A stretch of DNA of 64,000 nucleotides from Vreelandella stevensii S18214 (GCF_000275725.1 NZ_AJTS01000040.1:124001-188000), one strand, 5' to 3'; numbered from the stretch's first letter, positions 1 to 12,425 are shown. The notes: a model not told the origin generated them from the sequence alone. Numbers and translations: made by a program.

Positions 1-393
1 ATCGATGTTGTCGTCTCGGCCGAGGCAGGTCAGCAGCCGCGACAGCGTGGCTTGAGACGGCCTGTCCTGCGCCAATGGCGTCGTCCCGCGTGCATCGCTG
101 CAGGCCAACTGCCAAAGCGGGTCACGGCGCAGCGTGTCGGTATCGCTGAGATCGATCCAGCCCATCGCACGCTGCAGCACCAGGGTACGCAACTGGCTGG
201 CCAGCGAATGAAGGATGCGCAGCGGGTGGCGTCGATCGACCAGATTGTCTTCCAGCGCCTCAATCACGCCGCTGTTGTCGAGGGCCTCACGCAACAGCAG
301 AGCGCCGCTGTCGCTGGTGGTGCGCTGGCCGCTCAGCTCAACACGGACAGAGCCGTTGCATGAGGGCGTCCAGGTGGATAGGCTTTCACCCAT
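1..393 (-). CDS. IS1380-family transposase, N-terminal part
   Basis: About 131 N-terminal residues of a DDE transposase are present; the catalytic part is off the window. The start is ATG at 393. The protein begins MGESLSTWTPSCNG and continues with an SGQRTTSDSGALLLRE stretch and an LRTLVLQRAMGWIDLSDTD stretch, the layout typical of the IS1380 group (N-terminal DUF772-like/helix-rich region preceding the DDE core). The protein would catalyse excision and insertion of the element. It belongs with the mobile element that has split the AAA-ATPase gene to its right. No frameshift is seen in the visible part. Family assignment is by recognition of this N-terminal pattern and was not tested by a search. 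Confidence 0.75.
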   Translation of the reverse strand, partial: MGESLSTWTPSCNGSVRVELSGQRTTSDSGALLLREALDNSGVIEALEDNLVDRRHPLRILHSLASQLRTLVLQRAMGWIDLSDTDTLRRDPLWQLACSDARGTTPLAQDRPSQATLSRLLTCLGRDDNID

Positions 394-500
394 GGCGAGT
401 GGTCCTCTTGAATCGTGTTCTGGCAGGAATATCCTGATTCTACAAGAGAAAACCACTCGCCATCTTCGTTTTCAGGTCGGCCTCATGAATAAGCCGGGCT
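1..500 (-). mobile_element. IS1380-type insertion sequence, partial
   Basis: The left edge of the window cuts an insertion sequence whose transposase runs on the minus strand. The outer end is placed near position 498-500 because an interrupted host reading frame resumes at 501 (Tyr-Trp-Phe-Glu), directly next to a candidate terminal inverted repeat at about 481-499 (GCCCGGCTTATTCATGAGG read outward). The other end lies outside the window, so the inverted-repeat pair and the short target duplication expected for this family cannot be checked. The family call rests on the transposase N-terminus. Confidence 0.7.
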
Positions 501-1232
501 TACTGGTTTGAGAGCGCCACGCCCACGTTTTTGGTGGACTTGCTGAAAGCACGCGGTGTGTTTACCCCGCAACTTGGCACCCTTCAGGCCAAGGCACAGT
601 TGTTGGGCCGCTTTGATGTCGATGACATCGCAACCGAGGCACTGCTGTTTCAGACCGGCTATATCACCATCAAGGATATGCAGGAGCCGATGGTGGGCTA
701 CCAGCTGTACTCGCTGGGGTTTCCTAACCGGGAAGTCGAAAGCAGCCTGAACGAGTTTCTGTTGCCCGTGCTGGGTATCCCAGACAGCGACGCGCAAACC
801 TATCAACTGGCGCTGTTTAAGGTACTGCATGAGCATGATCTAGCAGGGCTGGAAGGTCACCTCAAAGCTCTCTACGCCGGCCTGCCCCACGACTGGTATC
901 GCAACAACCCCATTGCCAAATACGAAGGGCATTATGCCAGCGTGTTCTACAGCCACTTCGCGGCACTGGGGGTGGGCGTGACGGTGGAAGACGCCAGCCA
1001 CCGGGGTAAAGTCGATATGAGCGTCGACTTCGGCGGGCATATTTACCTTTTCGAGTTCAAGGTCGTGGAGCAGCTGCCTGAGGGAAAAGCACTGGAGCAG
1101 ATCAAAGCCAAAGGCTATGCCGACAAACACCGTGCCAGTGGCATGCCCATTCATCTCATTGGCGTGGAGTTTTCCAGCATTGAGCGCCAAATCGTAGCGT
1201 TTGAGGTGGAAACGCTTGCCACTGACACATAA
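501..1232 (+). pseudogene. AAA-ATPase with PD-(D/E)XK nuclease domain, C-terminal fragment cut by an IS
   Basis: This is the 3' part of a gene in the common family of an AAA-ATPase-like domain followed by a DUF1703 PD-(D/E)XK nuclease domain. Reading resumes right after the insertion sequence with YWFESATPTFLVDLLK, a conserved stretch between the two domains. The nuclease signature is visible as GKVDMSVDF followed by YLFEFKVVEQ, the Asp and Glu-x-Lys of the fold. Without the P-loop half the product cannot be a complete enzyme. A TTG at 531 could give a 233-residue polypeptide, but there is no convincing ribosome site. The biological role of the family is not established. It is interpreted as a gene killed by IS1380-type insertion. 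Confidence 0.8.
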
Positions 1233-1260
1233 TATCTCCGGCCTCATCCATTCACTTAAG

Positions 1261-1747
1261 TTACGCCACCGGCGCAAACAGCAGTGCCAGGTCTTCCTCG
1301 TCGAATAGCGGGCCGTTACTCTGGCGTTCGGCACCGCCTTCCAAGATGGAAGCGGCCAGGGCTGCCTTGCGCGACTGCAAGTCGTGAATGCGCTCTTCTA
1401 CGGTACCGACACACATCAGCTTGTAGACAAACACGGGATTCTGTTGGCCCATGCGATGGGCACGGCCTGTCGCCTGTGCTTCCACCGCCGGATTCCACCA
1501 AGGGTCGTAATGAATCACGGTATCAGCCACCGTGAGGTTGAGTCCGGTGCCGCCAGCCTTGAGGCTAATCAGAAAGACCGGAATCTCACCTGCTGAAAGC
1601 GCACTACGCGCTGTGTTCGCGTCTTACCGGGGGTATCGCCCGTTAGGGTGGTGTAGGCGATGCCGTCCTTCTCCAGCGCCTGCCCAATCAATCCCAGCAT
1701 CTCGGTGAACTGCGAAAACACCAAGGTATGCCGCCTTTCCTCAATCA
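1261..1747 (-). pseudogene. Truncated, frameshifted duplicate of the SNF2 helicase 3' end
   Basis: The segment is a near-identical copy of positions 2858-3346, the last roughly 160 codons of the SNF2 helicase that follows. It keeps the helicase motif VI region ([12 protein letters not shown]) and the same C-terminal [14 protein letters not shown]. Compared with the intact copy it has scattered substitutions and lacks one C in the stretch around 1585-1590, which shifts the frame. Similarity stops at about 1747, where unrelated sequence begins. It has no start, no ATPase lobe and is not expected to be functional. Its value is as evidence of a local duplication that bracketed the Rpn-like pseudogene. 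Confidence 0.9.
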
Positions 1748-1773
1748 CCCGGGAGTTTCAGCTAACAACAGGC

Positions 1774-2757
1774 TTAATGCTTAAACATATCGCCCAGGTT
1801 ATCGGCGAACAGAACTTCACGCATCCAGCCTTTCAATTGATCATGATCGGCTTGGCTAAGCTGCGCTTCTACCCACTCGGGCACATCACCAAACTTGAAA
1901 TTGAGTTGAGTACGCACAACTTCACGTGCTTCTGCCAAGCGACCTTCTTGCAGGCCTTCTTGCCGACCTTCCAGGCGCTCTTTCTTGACAAGATTTTCTA
2001 AGTTCTCTGCCAACATGGCTTTATCCTCCATCAGGCTGTCTAGCCGATCCAGATTGACCTCGGCACTCAGCCCAAGTGCCGCTTTAGCCAACGAGTGATG
2101 ATCCGGTCGGTGCGTTCCTTGTTGGGGTCGGCCTGAATAATTGCCACCACACGATCCACCGCATTTTGCAGAGCTTCCCAGCTTTCTCCAGCGTTTTCCA
2201 CGCCAAAAACACCACTAAGCGGTGTCTGGCGCAGGCCTAACTCTTCGTTAGTATAGCGCCCTTCGTCGACCAGGTAATAGCGAAGACGCGGCTGGTAGAC
2301 CTGCAGGAAACTCGGCGGTTCCGGCCGAATCATGTCGTATATGTTCAGCGGTGCCGTCCAAGGCTTGGCGCCGTTGTACAGAACCACTGGAAACACCGGT
2401 GGCAAGCCTTGTCTGGGAACGATGGCTTTCTGCTTAAGCAGCTCGCTGTAAAAGCAGGCAACGTAGTGCATCAACCGAATCGGCATGGTGCGGTCAACTG
2501 ATGACTGAAACTCCAGCAGAATGTAAAGAAATACGTCCTGCTTCATACCCTGCCAAGTCACCACCACCGACCACACCACGTCTTCGATCTTCTCTTCAAA
2601 CAAGGGCGTAATGTAATGACACATTGTGTTTCTTGAGGGTCGCGAAGTTCATTAGCCCGGCGATGTCGGAAGGGGCAAAGCCTTCAATCAGTTGCTGCAC
2701 GAACTCGGGGTGGCTGAATAGCTCTTTATATCCCGTATCATGATGATGAGTCGCCAT
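1774..2757 (-). pseudogene. Rpn/YhgA-type recombination-promoting nuclease, frameshifted
   Basis: A gene of the Rpn (YhgA-like, PD-(D/E)XK, formerly called transposase_31) family is broken at two places. The start is ATG at 2757 (MATHHHDTGYKELFSHPEF). The first frame ends at about 2587 after KKHNV, where the family normally reads KKHNGHYITPLFEEK. The second frame carries DVFLYILLEFQSSVDRTMP, the Glu-x-Gln active-site region. It runs out near 2067 and the third frame continues to 1774 with a charged C-terminal helix (KKERLEGRQEGLQEGRLAEARE) typical of the family. Intact Rpn proteins are about 300 residues and stimulate RecA-independent recombination. Here the product would be non-functional. 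It lies between two copies of the helicase 3' end. Confidence 0.85.
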
Positions 2758-2856
2758 CGCGTGTCCCTGCTAATCGTTTGGCAACAGAATACCATGGCGG
2801 GTGATGCGTGGCCTTAGGGCAGTGGCATGGAGGTTGTTTTTGCTTTGATGCCTGAA

Positions 2857-6363
<3,507 letters not shown>

Positions 6364-6584
6364 AGAAACCTCTAAAAGAAGAAAAATTGGGTGATAAAAA
6401 AGCAGTAGTGCGGCGGGACATACGCCCGTTTGAACGGTTCATCATCGCAATCGTTGTCGTGAGGGCGTAATTCTACTCGACACTTCACGTGGTGGGTAAC
6501 TACCGCTACAAGTCTACCTCTACGCGACCGTGCTAAACTTCCCACCCACACCAAGCGTGAACGGTATCGTCATTGGAGGCCCGC

Positions 6585-6799
6585 ATGTCATCCGCCCATC
6601 GTCGCAAGCTTCCCATTGGCATTCAGACCTTTTCGATATCCGCGAAGGCGATTACTACTAAGTCGATAAAACCCCGTTCATTGAGCGCCTAGCCAACCAG
6701 AACAAATACTATTTTCTGTCCCGTCCTCGCCGGTTCGGCAAGAGCTTGCTGCTGGACACCCTCCGTTGCCTGTTCGAGGGACGCCAGGCGCTTATAAGC
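6585..6799 (+). pseudogene. AAA-ATPase (DUF1703 family) N-terminal remnant
   Basis: An ATG at 6585 with a good Shine-Dalgarno (TTGGAGG) opens MSSAHRRKLPIGIQTF, the usual beginning of the AAA-ATPase/PD-(D/E)XK family. The frame then shifts at about 6632, and the correct frame continues DIREGDYY, a TAA stop, [34 protein letters not shown] and GRQAL. RRFGKS is the variant P-loop of this family. Similarity ends near 6799 and the rest of the gene is missing. The segment is therefore a doubly disabled fragment. It is from the same family as the C-terminal fragment at 501-1232 but lies on the far side of the helicase in an order that simple interruption does not explain. Confidence 0.8.
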
Positions 6800-7022
6800 A
6801 CTAGCTTACGATACTCAGCCGACTTAAGCATCTTGTGCTAAGCGGACGTGAGAATATCGATAGTTATACCCACAAGCGACACACTGGGTAGCAGAACGCT
6901 AATATGCGTGTGACACACCGGTGTCAGACAAAAGCCACAGGTCAACGGCTGAGTAGCAGGGCTTGAAGGCAATATTGGCAGGCGTGGCACATGGATGACA
7001 CAGATTTGACACAAGCAAAACA
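6800..7022. other. Non-coding spacer, nothing recognised
   Basis: Between the AAA-ATPase remnant and the tRNA terminator there is no open frame with family character, no ribosome site and no repeat. The short frames here look random. It is probably eroded accessory DNA. The 220 bases left of the remnant (6364-6584), upstream of the helicase start, likewise show no gene and presumably hold the helicase promoter. Confidence 0.5.
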
Positions 7023-7051
7023 AAAGGGCTTACGCATTAACGTAAGCCCTT
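7023..7051 (-). terminator. Rho-independent terminator of tRNA-Arg
   Basis: On the minus strand an 11-base perfect stem (AAGGGCTTACG paired with CGTAAGCCCTT, six-base loop) is followed by TTTTGTTTTG. It lies nine bases past the CCA end of the tRNA gene and would end its transcript. Confidence 0.9.
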
Positions 7052-7059
7052 GATATATC

Positions 7060-7136
7060 TGGCGCGCCCGGCAGGAATTGAACCTGCGACCTTCGGCTTC
7101 GGAGGCCGACACTCTATCCAACTGAGCTACGGGCGC
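7060..7136 (-). tRNA. tRNA-Arg, anticodon CCG
   Basis: A 77-base cloverleaf is seen on the minus strand. The acceptor stem is GCGCCCG paired with CGGGCGC, the D-arm contains AGCTCAGTTGGATAGAG, and the anticodon stem TCGGC/GCCGA encloses the loop CTCCGAA, giving anticodon CCG. The T-arm reads CAGGTTCAATTCCTG. The CCA end is encoded. It decodes CGG arginine codons. It is a single-gene unit with its own promoter and terminator; tRNA-Arg genes are common integration points and the decayed island lies on its 3' side. Confidence 0.97.
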
Positions 7137-7147
7137 TTTGGGTGCGT

Positions 7148-7176
7148 ATCGTACCCGTGTGGGGGCGTGGTGTCCA
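7148..7176 (-). promoter_or_regulatory. Sigma-70 promoter of tRNA-Arg
   Basis: On the minus strand TGGACA (7171-7176) and TACGAT (7148-7153) are spaced by 17 bases. The -10 box ends 11 bases before the mature tRNA 5' end at 7136, the normal geometry for a stable-RNA promoter. Confidence 0.75.
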
Positions 7177-7290
7177 GCCGCTTGGCGGTTTTCGGCGCGT
7201 AGATGATTGACCGTTTTCCCTGCGGTGGTGCATGCTCTGGGGGCACTTTTGCACCTCGCACCTACCCTGATCCGTTTGGGAACATAATAA

Positions 7291-8289
7291 ATGAAAACAT
7301 TTGCACGTAGTACGCTGGCACTGGGCATCTCACTGGCGCTGGTCAGCGCCGCGAACGCCAACGAATTTGCCGACATGAACCCCGTCACCCTTCGCCTGGC
7401 TCACGTGGTGAACGAGCAGGATGGCTTCCATATTGCCGCCACCAAGTTCGAAGAGCTGGTGGAAGAGCGCACCGAAGGCAAGGTGAACATCGAGATCTTC
7501 CCCAACGCCTCGCTGGGCGATGAGCGCACGCTGCTGGAAGGCATGCAGATCGGCACCGTGGACATGGGCGTGATCACCAACGGGCCGGTGGCCAACTTCG
7601 TGGAAGAGATGGCGGTCTTCGAACTGCCCTTCCTGTTCCCCACTCCCGAAGCCGCCTATGGCGTGCTGGATGGCCCCATTGGCCAGGAGCTGCTGGACAA
7701 GCTGGCCGACGTGAACCTGAAAGGCCTGGCCTACGCCGAGCGCGGCTTCCGCAACCTGACCAACAGCGAGCGCGCCGTGAACTCGCCGGAAGACCTGGAT
7801 GGCCTGCGCATTCGCGTGATGGAAAACCCGGTGTACACCGATACCTTCCGCGAGCTGGGGGCCAACGCCATCCCGATGGCCTGGACCGAAGCGCTGACCG
7901 CCATGCAGCAGGGCACCATCGACGGCCAGGAAAACCCGGTGAACGTGATTCACTCGTTCAAGCTGGATGAAACCCAGAACTACATGACCCTGTCACGCCA
8001 CACCTACGCCCCGGCGATTTTCGTGATGGGCATGCCTGCCTGGAACCAGCTGCCGGAAGCCGCCCAGGACGTCATCCGCCAGGCCGCCCAGGAAGCCGCC
8101 GAGCATGAGCGTCAGGTGAACGCCGATATGGAAGCCGAACAGCTGGCCGCCCTGCGCGAAGCAGGCATGGAAATCAACGACTCCCCCGATATGGAAGCCT
8201 TCCAGGCCGCCGTTGCGCCGGTTTATGAGAAGTACGGCCAGCAGTTCGGTGATTACCTGCCGCGCATTCAGGAGGCGCTGCAACAGTGA
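7291..8289 (+). CDS. dctP: TRAP transporter solute-binding protein, DctP family
   Basis: A 332-residue periplasmic binding protein of the TRAP-T DctP (DctP/SiaP) family. The first 23 residues are a Sec signal peptide (MKTFARSTLALGISLALVSA, then ANA before the mature end). The mature protein has the family hallmarks: LRLAHVVNEQDGFHIAATKFEELVEERTEGKVNIEIF, the LRIRVMENPVYTDTFRELGANAIPM region containing the conserved substrate-carboxylate-binding arginine, and TALQQG-like AMQQGTIDGQENP. It captures an organic acid and hands it to the DctQM permease encoded next. Its stop overlaps the dctQ start by one base (TGATG), so the three genes form an operon. The substrate cannot be read from sequence; C4-dicarboxylate-like acids are likely. 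Confidence 0.93.
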   Translation: MKTFARSTLALGISLALVSAANANEFADMNPVTLRLAHVVNEQDGFHIAATKFEELVEERTEGKVNIEIFPNASLGDERTLLEGMQIGTVDMGVITNGPVANFVEEMAVFELPFLFPTPEAAYGVLDGPIGQELLDKLADVNLKGLAYAERGFRNLTNSERAVNSPEDLDGLRIRVMENPVYTDTFRELGANAIPMAWTEALTAMQQGTIDGQENPVNVIHSFKLDETQNYMTLSRHTYAPAIFVMGMPAWNQLPEAAQDVIRQAAQEAAEHERQVNADMEAEQLAALREAGMEINDSPDMEAFQAAVAPVYEKYGQQFGDYLPRIQEALQQ

Positions 8290-8810
8290 TGTCGTTTGCA
8301 CAGCCTCTATTGACGCTGCTGCAACGCATTGAACGCGGGCTGGATGCCATCATCCAGCCCGTGGTGTTTGCGGGCATGGCAGCTTTAATTGGCGTAATCA
8401 CGCTACAGATCGTCTCACGGGTGCTGTTCAGCGCCGTGGGCTGGACCGAAGAGGTCGCGCGGTTTCTGCTGGTGTGGATCACCTTTTTAGCGGGCACGCT
8501 GGCTTTCCAGCGTGGGCGGCACATTGCGGTCACCTTTGCGGTGGATGCCCTGCCCCTGCCGCTGCGCAAGCTGGCCAGGTTGGCCGCGCTGGCCATCGTG
8601 CTGGCCTTCATGGTCACACTGGTGGTCATCGGCCATCGCTACATGCAGGTACAAAGCTTTCAGAAGTCGGCCGCGCTGCGCCTCTCGATGACCTACGTCT
8701 ACGCCGTCATCCCGCTCTCGGCGGGCATCATGGCGTGGTATGCGCTGGTAGACATAATCGAGGTGCTGGTGCACGGGCAGCCCATCACCGCCCAGGAGGA
8801 AGTGCTATGA
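8289..8810 (+). CDS. dctQ: TRAP transporter small permease, DctQ family
   Basis: A 173-residue integral membrane protein with four predicted transmembrane helices (around residues 20-45, 55-75, 95-115 and 135-160). It carries the DctQ signature of a tryptophan-glutamate pair (GWTEEVARFLLVWITFLAG) at the start of helix 2. The small subunit pairs with DctM in the inner membrane. The ATG at 8289 is chosen because it overlaps the dctP stop by one base; a GTG one codon earlier is possible. Its stop overlaps the next ATG in an ATGA arrangement, showing translational coupling to dctM. Confidence 0.92.
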   Translation: MSFAQPLLTLLQRIERGLDAIIQPVVFAGMAALIGVITLQIVSRVLFSAVGWTEEVARFLLVWITFLAGTLAFQRGRHIAVTFAVDALPLPLRKLARLAALAIVLAFMVTLVVIGHRYMQVQSFQKSAALRLSMTYVYAVIPLSAGIMAWYALVDIIEVLVHGQPITAQEEVL

Positions 8811-10069
8811 CGCTGGTGCTGTTCGGGCTGTTCTTCCTGTTCATGCTGCTGGGCATACCGATTGCCTTTGCCATTGGCGCCAGCACGCTCTACGCCCTGC
8901 ATCAGTCGGGGGTGCCGCTGATGGTGGTCACCCAGCAGATGTTCCAGGGCATCAACTCGTTCGCCCTCGTGGCCATTCCCATGTTTATCCTGGCCGGTGA
9001 TTTGATGGCCCAAGGCAAGGTCAGCGAGCGTCTGGTGAGCTTTGCCGATTCGCTGGTGGGCTTCATGCGCGGCGGGCTCTCGGTGGTCTCGGTGATGGCA
9101 GGCATGTTCTTCGCAGCCATTTCCGGCTCGGGGGCGGCCACCACGGCGGCGGTGGGGTCTAGCCTGGTGCCGGAGCTGAAGCGCAAGGGCTACGACCCCG
9201 CCTAGGCGGCCAGCCTGATCGCCGCCAGCGGCACCATCGGCGTGGTCATCCCGCCTTCGGTGCCGATGATCATCTACGCGGTGATCGCCCAGCAGTCGGT
9301 CTCCAAGCTGTTCCTGAACGGCTTCTTGCCAGGGGTGGCCATGGGCCTGGCGCTGATGGCCATTGCCATCACCCAGGCGTACAAGCGCCAGTACCCGAAA
9401 GGCACGCCGCTCTCGCTGGCCACCATTTGGCGCACGTTGAAATCCGCCAGCTGGGGGCTGATGACGCCGGTGATCATTCTGGGGGGTATCTTCTCGGGGA
9501 TTTTTACGCCGTCGGAAGCGGCGGTGGTGGCGGTGAACTACGCGCTGCTGGTGTCGCTGTTCGTGTACCGGGACTTGACCCTGCCCCAGGTGTACAAGCT
9601 GTTGATCCGCTCGGCGATGACCACCGCCGTGATCATGCTGGTGATTGCCATGTCGGCGGTGCTGAGCTGGACGCTCTCCAGCTGGCAGGTGCCCGGTGCG
9701 ATTGCCCAGTCGGTGCTGTCGCTCTCCACCAACCCCTACGTGATCATGCTGCTGGTGGTGGCGGTGATTCTGCTGACCGGGGTGTTCATCGAGACGGCCA
9801 GCGCCTTGATCATCCTCACGCCGGTGCTGCTGCCGCTGGTGCTGCAGCTGGGCATCGACCCGATCCACTTCGGGCTGATCATCGTGGTGGGGCTCTCGAT
9901 TGGCATGATTACTCCCCCCGTGGCTATCAACCTTTACGTGGCCTCGTCGGTGACTCAGCTGCCGCTGGAGCGCATTACGCAAGCCATCCTGCCGTACCTG
10001 CTAGGGCTGATTGGCGTTCTGCTGCTGGTGGTTTACGTGCCTATCCTGCTGGGCTGGTCGGGCCACTGA
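8807..10069 (+). pseudogene. dctM: TRAP transporter large permease DctM with in-frame amber codon
   Basis: The gene would encode a 420-residue DctM ion-coupled permease with about twelve membrane helices. It begins MTLVLFGLFFLFMLLGIP, overlapping dctQ in an ATGA. Codon 133 (9203-9205) is TAG within GYDPA-stop-AASLIAASGTIGVVIPPS; DctM proteins carry an aromatic residue there, so a Tyr codon changed by one base is the simplest origin. Before and after the stop the frame is open and fully conserved, with no other lesion through the terminal GLIGVLLLVVYVPILLGWSGH. Without read-through only a 132-residue stump is made and the TRAP system is dead. A sequencing error, recent nonsense mutation or suppression are all possible. 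Confidence 0.85.
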
Positions 10070-10091
10070 ACCGACGCCTCGGCCTCTATCA

Positions 10092-10125
10092 CCTCGCGGG
10101 CGGTGACCTTTCACCGCTCGCGGGG
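10092..10125. terminator. Hairpin between convergent genes
   Basis: A 15-base stem (CCTCGCGGGCGGTGA with TCACCGCTCGCGGGG, two G-U pairs, loop CCTT) lies between the end of dctM and the end of the convergent dehydrogenase gene. No U-tract follows on either strand, so it is a possible rather than a canonical terminator. Confidence 0.5.
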
Positions 10126-10139
10126 TATGCGTCAGAGGC

Positions 10140-11093
10140 TTAGCCCTCTTCTGCCAGATTACGCCCTGGCGTGCCTGCGTCAAATGCCAGCACGTTCTCA
10201 AACGCATCGCCAAAGTAGAGCTCGTAGCTATCTTTCTCCACATAACCCAGGTGCGGCGTGGCCAGGAAGTTGGGCAGCGCCAGCAGTGTATGCTCTATCA
10301 CTGGCTCTTCGTCGAACACGTCCACGGCGGCCATGCCGGGGCGGCCAGACTTCAGCGCAGCTTCCAGCGCACCCGCTTCGATCAGCGGGGCGCGGCTGGT
10401 ATTCACCAGCACGGCGGTCGGTTTCATGCTGGCCAGGTTGGCGGCGGTGACGATCCCGCGGGTTTCCGGGTTCAGGCGCAGGTGCAGGCTCAGCACATCG
10501 CTGCGTTCGAAGAATGCTTCCTGCGAGGTGGCGACTTCCAGCCCCGCCTCGGCGGCCCGCTGGCGGGTGCCCTCGCGGCCCCATACCAGCACGTTCATCT
10601 CGAACGCCTGGCCGTAGCGAGCCACCAGTTGGCCAATCTTGCCGTAGCCAAACACGCCCAGGGTGCGCCCTTTCAGGCCCATGCCCAGGGTGCGCTGCCA
10701 GCGGCCAGCCTTGAGGTTGGCCACCTCGTCGGGAATGCGCCGCATGGCCGAGAGCACCAGCCCCCAGGTAAGCTCCGCTGCGGCGTAGGGCGAGCCGGTG
10801 CCTGCCAGCACCATCACGCCGTGCGCTCGGCAGGCGGCCATATCCACGTGGGCCGCGCCGCCGCCGGTTTGGCTGATCAGCTTGAGCCTGGGCAGCCGCG
10901 CCAGCAGGGACGCGGTAATCGGCGTGCGCTCACGAATCAGCACCAGCGCGTCGGCGTCTTTGAAGCGCTCGACCAGCGCGTCCTCATCGGTGACGGTGTC
11001 GTTGTAAATCGTCACCTGGTGGCCCGCCAGCTTGGCGAAGGCATCCAGGTCGCGCACACAATCCTGGTAATCATCGGGAATGACAATGTTCAT
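10140..11093 (-). CDS. D-isomer-specific 2-hydroxyacid dehydrogenase
   Basis: A 317-residue NAD(P)-dependent oxidoreductase interconverting a 2-hydroxyacid and a 2-oxoacid in the cytoplasm. The nucleotide-binding glycine motif is GVFGYGKIGQLVARYG around residue 148. The catalytic trio is seen as the arginine of NTSRAPLIEAG, the glutamate of DVFDEEPV and the histidine of TPHLGYVEK. ATG at 11093 is preceded by AGGAG at good distance. It is transcribed toward the dctPQM operon and could oxidise a hydroxyacid imported by a neighbouring transporter, but that link is positional only. It resembles the phosphoglycerate-dehydrogenase-like group but lacks an ACT domain. Confidence 0.9.
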   Translation of the reverse strand: MNIVIPDDYQDCVRDLDAFAKLAGHQVTIYNDTVTDEDALVERFKDADALVLIRERTPITASLLARLPRLKLISQTGGGAAHVDMAACRAHGVMVLAGTGSPYAAAELTWGLVLSAMRRIPDEVANLKAGRWQRTLGMGLKGRTLGVFGYGKIGQLVARYGQAFEMNVLVWGREGTRQRAAEAGLEVATSQEAFFERSDVLSLHLRLNPETRGIVTAANLASMKPTAVLVNTSRAPLIEAGALEAALKSGRPGMAAVDVFDEEPVIEHTLLALPNFLATPHLGYVEKDSYELYFGDAFENVLAFDAGTPGRNLAEEG

Positions 11094-11176
11094 CAAAGCG
11101 GCTCCTTGCTTGCTGCCTGCTTAGGGAAGTGCCCTGTTTCACGGCATGGCTGACATCACGCTGTCAGGCAGATACC

Positions 11177-11215
11177 TCTCGCTCGTACCTTACGTTCATA
11201 CCTCACGCTCATACC
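11177..11215. repeat. 13-base tandem repeat, three units
   Basis: Three adjacent 13-base units (TCTCGCTCGTACC, TTACGTTCATACC, TCACGCTCATACC) lie in the spacer upstream of the dehydrogenase gene. They are non-coding as far as can be seen. They could be a small minisatellite or a set of protein-binding half-sites; one 13-base turn-and-a-quarter spacing does not favour same-face binding. Confidence 0.7.
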
Positions 11216-11265
11216 TCAAGGTCAGCGCCCTGCCCACCTGGGCGCTGAGGGCCTGCCCGCTCGTC

Positions 11266-11331
11266 AACAATAAACGGAATCAGGAAGCCGCCCAAGGACA
11301 TTTTCGTGGCGGCATTCGAGGTCACGCTGCC
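11266..11331 (-). pseudogene. Scrap of a second TRAP fused permease gene
   Basis: A 22-codon stretch on the minus strand reads GSVTSNAATKMSLGGFLIPF and continues IV. The intact permease at 12515-14470 has TALTATKISLGGFLIPYMF at the same place, so twelve successive residues match with conservative changes only. Nothing on either side matches the permease. It appears to be the last trace of a second TAXI-TRAP permease gene lost by deletion. The stretch is short, so coincidence cannot be fully excluded. Confidence 0.55.
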
Positions 11332-11368
11332 GACATACCATGACTCCACAGGCACATGGTTGCTGGGT

Positions 11369-12358
11369 TTATTCCGCCTCCGGCGGCACGAGGTCGCTGG
11401 GCACCTCGATACCGATCTCGCGGTAGTAGCGCAGCGAACCGGCGTGCAGCGGCGTGGTGGTGTTCTCCACCGAGATCTCCGGCGTCATCCCCCGGGCGGG
11501 GGCAAACGTTTCGCCCAGCCGTTCGATGTTCTCCCAGTAGGCACGGGTGAATGCGTAGCCCGCCTCTTCAGAGAGCTCATGGGTGGCGGCGATGCCGATG
11601 TAGGTGCCGAGCGTGGTGGCGGCGGTCATGTCTCGGTAGGTGCCTTCAGGAATTTCGGTGGCGGCCAGGAAAGGCAGCGCCTCGGTGACGGTGGACACCT
11701 GATCCTCAGTCATCGAGAGCACCCGCAGCGGGCGGGCGGAGTGCACTTCGGTGAACGCCGGGATAGGCGGAATGCCGTTGTAGCTGAAGCCGACGATGCG
11801 CCCATCCACCACGGCATCGGCGGCGTCCGACATGCTCATGCGCTGGAAGTCAGGCGAGATTCCCAGCGCATCGAACACCAGCTCGGTGATGTACTCGCCG
11901 CCCCCACCAATGCTGCTGGGGTTGAAGCGCGCGCCCTCCAGGCCCTCGAAGGTCTCGATGCCACTGTCCTGGCGCACGGCCCAGTGCATGGTGGAAGGTG
12001 CCACCCACAGCACGACGCGCATCTGCTCGATGGCGTCGTTCTCGTAGCGGCCCTCACCGTTGTAGGCCTCGTAGGCGCCCGGGGCGTCAATCAATCCCAG
12101 GTCAATCTCGCCACGGCCCAGGCGGATGGCGTTCTCCCTGGAACCACCGGTTTCGCGCACCGAGACTTCCAGCGGTGAATCGCCGCTCACCAGCCGCGAG
12201 AGTTCCGAAAAGCCGAAGTACCAGCCAGAAGCCGCCGGTGCCACGCCGATGCCGAGGGCCTCGTTGGCCACGGCCTGGGTAGCCACACCCGAGGCGACAC
12301 CGGCGGTCAGCACCGCGGTGGCCAACGGGGTGAGCAGACGTTTTGGGAATAGCGTCAT
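11369..12358 (-). CDS. TAXI-family TRAP solute-binding protein, copy 1
   Basis: A 329-residue periplasmic binding protein of the TAXI (TRAP-associated extracytoplasmic immunogenic) family. A signal peptide occupies about the first 31 residues. The mature part shows the family core ALGIGVAPAASGWYFGFSELSRLV, the VRETGGSRENAIRLGRGEIDLG substrate-binding region and STMHWAVRQDSG. It would deliver substrate to the fused permease encoded upstream on the same strand. A close paralogue is encoded at 14568-15548; the two share GARFNPSSIGGGGEYITELV exactly. The order is permease, 30-residue ORF, then this gene, which is unusual because binding proteins normally come first. The substrate is unknown. Confidence 0.92.
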   Translation of the reverse strand: MTLFPKRLLTPLATAVLTAGVASGVATQAVANEALGIGVAPAASGWYFGFSELSRLVSGDSPLEVSVRETGGSRENAIRLGRGEIDLGLIDAPGAYEAYNGEGRYENDAIEQMRVVLWVAPSTMHWAVRQDSGIETFEGLEGARFNPSSIGGGGEYITELVFDALGISPDFQRMSMSDAADAVVDGRIVGFSYNGIPPIPAFTEVHSARPLRVLSMTEDQVSTVTEALPFLAATEIPEGTYRDMTAATTLGTYIGIAATHELSEEAGYAFTRAYWENIERLGETFAPARGMTPEISVENTTTPLHAGSLRYYREIGIEVPSDLVPPEAE

Positions 12359-12425
12359 GGCAGTTCTCCATACTCAGTTATTGTTGTCGTTCGCCCGGTG
12401 GCGGCCGGGTCGTCGAAACACGGCC

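Noticed and set aside
8699-9982. A 427-codon frame opposite dctM that is not interrupted by a stop
   Set aside because: At first suggestive because dctM has a stop, but its translation is His/Gln/Arg low-complexity and unrelated to any family. The dctM frame is plainly the conserved one.
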